From NCBI GenBank assembly GCA_003254905.1, contig QANU01054449.1, forward strand, positions 133,669 to 197,668: a DNA stretch of 64,000 nt, in the 5' to 3' direction. The translations under genes were made by a program, and so were the position numbers. The notes below the pieces were generated by a model. The model was given only the letters and a program-made list of their open reading frames with translations. It ran no database searches and was not told the DNA's origin. The stretch is from Nissolia schottii. Its lineage: Eukaryota; Streptophyta; Magnoliopsida; Fabales; Fabaceae. This document shows positions 59,580-64,000 of the stretch, one piece after another. Positions within the stretch are counted from its first letter, which is position 1; every line of letters starts with the position of its first letter.

Positions 59580-60620
59580 AATATGTTTAGCGTGTATCAT
59601 ATTCTACAAGCAACTATTTGCTAAGTCTAGGTAACTTGTTATGGATATTCCATATGCCACGCCTAACACCACTCATCACGCCCACATTTGGGTAAAAAAG
59701 TAGACAGAACTTGTACTAAAGTTACTAGCATTATGTGCTAGTTGCCTAAATAATTCGAGTGCAGTATTCAATGAATCAGACCACAAATAATGTAAACTTC
59801 ATCGTCTTTTCAATTAACGAACAAGATTAATTGAGAGGATAACAAGTTGTGTAGAAAATAACAGTGATTTAATGAAAAAGGAAAGAAGACACAAGAAAAG
59901 TGTCCAAGAAAGTTGAACGATAACATTAAGGTCATTGATTCAACGCTTTTAATTTAGAGATGATTGACTCAAACTTGTAATGTCTCTCCATTTAGGGAGT
60001 TGTATAGTTTATGCAATACGAATACCACATTTTGGTCTAAACCACTTGTATTTAACCGCTTTATTCAAAGTTAACTAGACTCTAAAGATAAGTTAAATAA
60101 AAGTTACTACGTTGAAAATATTTATTATATCTGAATACTATAGCTATAAATTTGTTATCAGCTGGAGCGTAATTTCTTTTTTATTTTTACCTTGAAAATT
60201 ACATTACTTTTAAATTTAAAATCTCATTTATATTGCTCAAACTCTTTTATCACTAAATCAATCATACTGACTTACTTACTTTTTGAATTTTACTAACAAA
60301 CACCCAAATAATAGCTGTTAAGGGGTTTAAAGCAAAAGTATTTTAGTAAATGCATTGAATGTATTACAAACTTAAAAAACTTCCACTTTTTCATAAAACA
60401 TATCTATTTAAAATTTTTCAACAAGTGCTCTTATAATTTTATAACACTTATTAGCTTTTCCCTCTTTTTTACCAAAAAAATTTCTTCACGGACACATCTT
60501 AATTAAATTTTGATATATTTCATGGCCAAAATAAGTTTCTTAAATTTAATATATAAATATATATTCTATATTATATATAAAACAAAAGATTAGCCGGAAA
60601 TGGTAATATAATATGAAAAC
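59580..60620. other. AT-rich intergenic DNA
   Basis: No coding sequence recognised. 60330-60440 shares words (AAGTATTTTAGTAAATGCATT) with the hairpin family at 28482. Confidence 0.45.
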
Positions 60621-60624
60621 TAAA

Positions 60625-61275
60625 TAAAACATGACTCGCATCGCATTAAATAGAAAAAAGTAACAGTCATAAACTTTCTCCTGCTCCTCACTCACACACA
60701 TTCTAAGTGCGTGCACTCACCCTTATATACAAACATTTCAAAATAGAGACACAAACTTTTGTACTTGCATGTACAAAATTTTGAATAAATAGAAATAAAG
60801 AAAAAGACAAAAATGAAAACGAAATGAAATGAAGAAGAAAACTTTGGTGCTCATATGCACAACCTTTTGAACAAATATACACAAACTTTTGCACAACCAA
60901 AAACAAATAATAAGACATAAACAAAAACTTAAACTTTGGGATCTACAACGTTTTGCGAAAAAGAAAACAAAAATGAAACAAAAAAGATGACAGAAATAAA
61001 TAAGAAAAGGAGGAACCAGAGGGTTGATATGAAAAAGGAAAATAGAAATTCTATGTTTAGGGTTTACAAATGGAAGAAAATAGATAGAATGGAGGTTACA
61101 AATTGAAAACGTGAGAGAAAATGATAGGAGAGTGGGAGAGAATAGAGAAAAAAAAAGAAGAAAAAACGAAGAACAATAAGACTGATAAGGGAGAGTGGGG
61201 GGAGAAAAGAGAGAAAACGAATTTAAAACATAAGTAGGTGCAATTGGCTACATTCTAATTATATATAAAGTATTA
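60625..61275 (+). mobile_element. Purine-rich minisatellite element, copy 3
   Basis: ATTAAATAGAAAAAAGTAAC and a CACTC-rich block are followed by units such as ACAAACTTTTGTACTTGC and CACAACCTTTTGAAC. Then come the landmark ACAACGTTTTGCGAAAAAG, TTTAGGGTTTACAAATGG, and a purine-rich tail ending near ATATATAAAGTATTA, which parallels the copy 1 end (GTATACAAAGTATTA). Confidence 0.75.
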
Positions 61276-61566
61276 TTGTATTATATTCATGTAAAAATTT
61301 CATTCATTTCAATTAATTCATTTATATTATGTTAATGTAACACTAATTTTAAATAGGATTCTTTGACCATGAACTCATCCCCGCATTCATTAACATTTTT
61401 CGTGGGGTCAATAGTAATTTCATTAGTATTTAAGTCACTTGACACAATTTCTTTTGGTCTTGACACTTTCTCTTTAAAATAGAAAGCCATTTGACATTTT
61501 TGTTCCCCCATCAAATTTTTGGGTCATCAGAACTTCCTTGCAAGAAGTCCAATAGCCGAAAGACAT

Positions 61567-61709
61567 TGGGCCATTTTTCCGTTTTTGGTCTTATGAGACA
61601 ATGGTGAACATCACCATTCACATGCAAGGAGACAGAATTGGGCCTTGTTTCGGCCATAACTAGTATTCGGCCTTAAAAGACCTTCAATTTTCATTGGGCC
61701 TGAAGCCCA
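61567..61709 (+). promoter_or_regulatory. Site II (TGGGCY) cluster upstream of the PPR gene
   Basis: TGGGCC occurs at 61567-61572, 61639-61644 and 61695-61700, and the inverse AGCCCA at 61704-61709. Clusters of this motif, bound by TCP factors, are common upstream of plant genes for ribosomal and organelle-targeted proteins including PPRs. They lie 150-295 bp before the start codon. Confidence 0.65.
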
Positions 61710-61860
61710 TTCTCGCGAGCGCCACTACAGCGCACTAGCATCCTCCGTTGATCACAGAACTCCCGAGTCCAAACCAATGCTCCCATTCGCCTGAGTCCAA
61801 ACCGCAACCATTCCGTCGTTCTATGCCGCCGTCGAGGGTTGCACTCTCCGGCGTCTCCGA

Positions 61861-64000
61861 ATGTCAGCCAAGTTCCATGGCAGCACCTCTCCTCTCCTCT
61901 TCCTCTTAAGATACCAATTCAACTCTCTCACTCTCATTTCCCTCTCTTCCCAATCCTCTACCCTTCGATTCACTCACTCCCACACTCCCTCTTCTACTTC
62001 TGGGTCTGAAAGCTGCGATTACTTGAGTCAGTTTCTTCCAATTGGGTACTCAAATTTCAAGCCTTTAAGCATAATCACCCCGAGGGAGCGGCGAATAGTG
62101 GTGGTGGGCTTGTCCAGCATCATAAAGAACCAGCAGGGTTTCGTACTGAAGGGCTTCTCTTTACGCTTTTGCCCTTTCTTGCTCGTGGAGATCCTGAACT
62201 TGTTGGAGACAAGGGATGCTGCATTCGCGTTCTTCAAGTTGGCTTTCGGGGGAAACCATGATTCTGGAGAGGTTGTTCGTTTGTGCTGCGTTGCTGCGCA
62301 TGTTTTGGCTGCACAGGAGCTGCGGTTGATTGCTCAAGATGTGGTTTCGTGGGTTATTGCGAGGGTTGGAGCTGGTAGGAGCAAGGAGCTTGTGGAGCTT
62401 ATGTGGAGGGATCATCGTCGGTATGAGTCTGATTTCTCTGTCTTGAACACTCTCATGCGTGGTTTTTCGAATGCGGGGATGAGTTCTGAGGCTTTGGATG
62501 TTTTGCATAGGATGAGGGTTGTACGGGCTAGGCCAGGGTTATCTGCAGTTACCATTCTTATAAAGTTGTTACTTAGGATTGGAGATTATGGTAATGTGTG
62601 GAAGTTGTTTAAAGATATGCTCACTAAAGGGCCTCACCCTTCCAGTATTACGTTTAATGTGATTGTCCATGGGTTTTGTAGACAAGGGGGGCTTGCAATT
62701 GGAGAAAGTTTGTTATATTTGATGCCAAAATTCGGGTGCAGTCCTGATGTTTTTACTTATAACATTCTTATTAACACTTACTGTGTTAGGGGAGAGACTT
62801 CGGTTGCGGTTGATTGGCTGCATTCGATGATAGAGGGAGGCTGCGAACCGAGCATTGCCACATTTAATACCATTATGCATGCTCTATGCAGGGAAGGAAA
62901 TGTGACAGAGGCTCGAAAGATCTTTGATGGAATTCATGACATGGGTATCACTCCAAATGTTTCAGTATACAATACCCTCATTGATGGATATGTTAAGGCA
63001 AGGGAGGTTGGTCAAGCTTACATGCTTTATGAAGAAATGAGAACTACCGGCATTTCTCCTGATTGTGTGACTTTTAACATTTTGGTTGGGGGCCAATATA
63101 AATATGGGAGGAAAGCAAATTGGAACAAGTTTTTAAAAGATTTAATAGTATCAGGATCGTTTCCAGATTGCTCACTTTGTGATGTAACGGTATCATGGCT
63201 GTGTTGGGCTGGAAGGCCTGACGAGGCAATGAAATTTTTACAAGATTTGCTTGAAAAGGGACTAACTGTTAGTGTGGTTGCCTTTAACTCGTTAATAGGA
63301 GCCTATAGCAGGGAAGGGTTTGAAGACAAAGCTTTTGATACCTATCAAATTATGGTTAAATGCGGTTTCACTCCTTCATCGTCTACGTGTAATTCTTTGC
63401 TTATGGGTTTGTGTAGGAAAGGAAGGCTGCAAGAAGCCACGAAACTTCTGTACAGGATGTCAGAGAAGGGGTTTCCCATCAACAAAGTGTCTTACACTGT
63501 GCTCTTGGATGCATACTGCAAGATGAATGAACTAGATGGGGCTCAATTTCTCTGGACAGAAATGAAAGAAAGAGGTATCTATCCGGATGCTGTTGCCTTT
63601 GCAGCCTTAATTGATGGACTTTCTAAAGCAGGTATGATTGAGAGGGCATATGAAGTGTTCATAGAAATGTCAGATATAGGTTTTGTTCCTAATAATTTTG
63701 CGTACAATTCTTTGATTCGTGGTTTTTGCTACATTGGAAAGATGACCGAAGCGTTGAAGTTGGAGAAAGAGATGAGGGTAAAGGGCCTTCTTCCCGACAC
63801 CTTTACCTTCAATATCATCATTGATGGGTTTTGTAGACAGGGGAAAATGAAGTCTGCAGTTGATGCATTTCTTGATATGCACAGGATTGGTGTGATGCCA
63901 GATATCTGTACATTTAACATATTGGTTGGAGGATACTGCAAGGCATTTGACATGGTTAGTGCTGATGAGATGATTAATAAAATGTACACAAGCGGTTTTG
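61861..64000 (+). CDS. P-class pentatricopeptide repeat (PPR) protein, 3' end beyond the window
   Basis: PPR proteins bind organelle RNA sequence-specifically and affect its splicing, stability, cleavage or translation. The frame is open for 713 codons from the ATG at 61861 to the window edge without a stop. The start is the first ATG after an in-frame TGA (61795-61797). The first 60 or so residues are rich in Ser, Thr, Leu and Arg with few acidic residues (for example LLRYQFNSLTLISLSSQSS), fitting a mitochondrial or plastid transit peptide. From about residue 190 to the edge there are tandem 35-residue PPR motifs, about fifteen, with regular spacing: DVFTYNILINTYC at 296, SIATFNTIMHALC at 331, NVSVYNTLIDGYV at 366. 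All are P-type with no E or DYW domain visible so far. One motif (about 436, DCSLCDVTVSWLC) is atypical. No intron is needed. The RNA target cannot be told from sequence alone. Confidence 0.92.
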   Translation, partial: MSAKFHGSTSPLLFLLRYQFNSLTLISLSSQSSTLRFTHSHTPSSTSGSESCDYLSQFLPIGYSNFKPLSIITPRERRIVVVGLSSIIKNQQGFVLKGFSLRFCPFLLVEILNLLETRDAAFAFFKLAFGGNHDSGEVVRLCCVAAHVLAAQELRLIAQDVVSWVIARVGAGRSKELVELMWRDHRRYESDFSVLNTLMRGFSNAGMSSEALDVLHRMRVVRARPGLSAVTILIKLLLRIGDYGNVWKLFKDMLTKGPHPSSITFNVIVHGFCRQGGLAIGESLLYLMPKFGCSPDVFTYNILINTYCVRGETSVAVDWLHSMIEGGCEPSIATFNTIMHALCREGNVTEARKIFDGIHDMGITPNVSVYNTLIDGYVKAREVGQAYMLYEEMRTTGISPDCVTFNILVGGQYKYGRKANWNKFLKDLIVSGSFPDCSLCDVTVSWLCWAGRPDEAMKFLQDLLEKGLTVSVVAFNSLIGAYSREGFEDKAFDTYQIMVKCGFTPSSSTCNSLLMGLCRKGRLQEATKLLYRMSEKGFPINKVSYTVLLDAYCKMNELDGAQFLWTEMKERGIYPDAVAFAALIDGLSKAGMIERAYEVFIEMSDIGFVPNNFAYNSLIRGFCYIGKMTEALKLEKEMRVKGLLPDTFTFNIIIDGFCRQGKMKSAVDAFLDMHRIGVMPDICTFNILVGGYCKAFDMVSADEMINKMYTSGF

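Noticed and set aside
62028..62508. Minus-strand frames under the PPR gene
   Set aside because: They are antisense shadows of the PPR coding frame, which is open for 713 codons.

Overview
The window is plant nuclear DNA: AT-rich, intron-containing and dominated by transposable elements. A legume, probably Glycine, is inferred from remembered similarity of the HD-Zip protein and of the MULE and CACTA proteins; no search could be run. Only two host genes look intact. One is a four-exon class II HD-Zip homeobox gene on the minus strand (35660-38913, complete, 236 aa, closest in memory to Arabidopsis ATHB17/ATHB18). The other is a P-class pentatricopeptide repeat (PPR) gene on the plus strand (61861 to the window end, 3' truncated), preceded by a cluster of site II (TGGGCY) promoter motifs. 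They share no operon-like arrangement; about 23 kb, mostly transposon, separates them.

Region 1-7300 is AT-rich intergenic DNA. It holds a short tRNA-derived SINE with a perfect 14-bp target duplication (949-1043), then a foldback-like element (about 3888-6820). The foldback element has inverted ends, two opposed minisatellite arms, and an exon-like GC-rich piece resembling the N-terminus of a plastid RlmN-type methyltransferase.

Region 7304-20670 reads as a four-level nest. A Mutator-like element (MULE) about 13.3 kb long has roughly 250-bp terminal inverted repeats, a near-perfect 9-bp target duplication, and remnants of MURA and of a plant-mobile-domain (PMD) gene. Inside it is CACTA-type sequence whose right end falls in a 593-bp assembly gap. 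Inside that sits a solo-LTR-like insertion (10142-16102), itself split by a second LTR-like insertion (11880-16056).

Region 20670-35600 is largely gene-free. It contains a palindromic MITE, a fragment of a LINE-type RNase H, LTR-type sequence, a Ty1/copia 3' end, tandem duplications and microsatellites. The HD-Zip gene and its G-box upstream region follow.

Region 40240-53302 is a second composite: a Transposase_24-type CACTA protein pseudogene, an interstitial telomere-like array, and a CACTA element ending at 52409. Its TNP2 transposase pseudogene retains four recognisable domains. That pseudogene is cut by a 2,846-bp LTR-like insertion with a 5-bp duplication, and removing the insertion plus one duplication copy restores the local reading frame.

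Region 53300-61560 is AT-rich intergenic DNA with three same-orientation copies of a purine-rich minisatellite element related to the foldback element. The PPR gene completes the window. I found no clearly new biochemical system. The notable content is structural: nested insertions, exon capture, and recurrent CpG-rich palindromic arrays in unrelated transposons.
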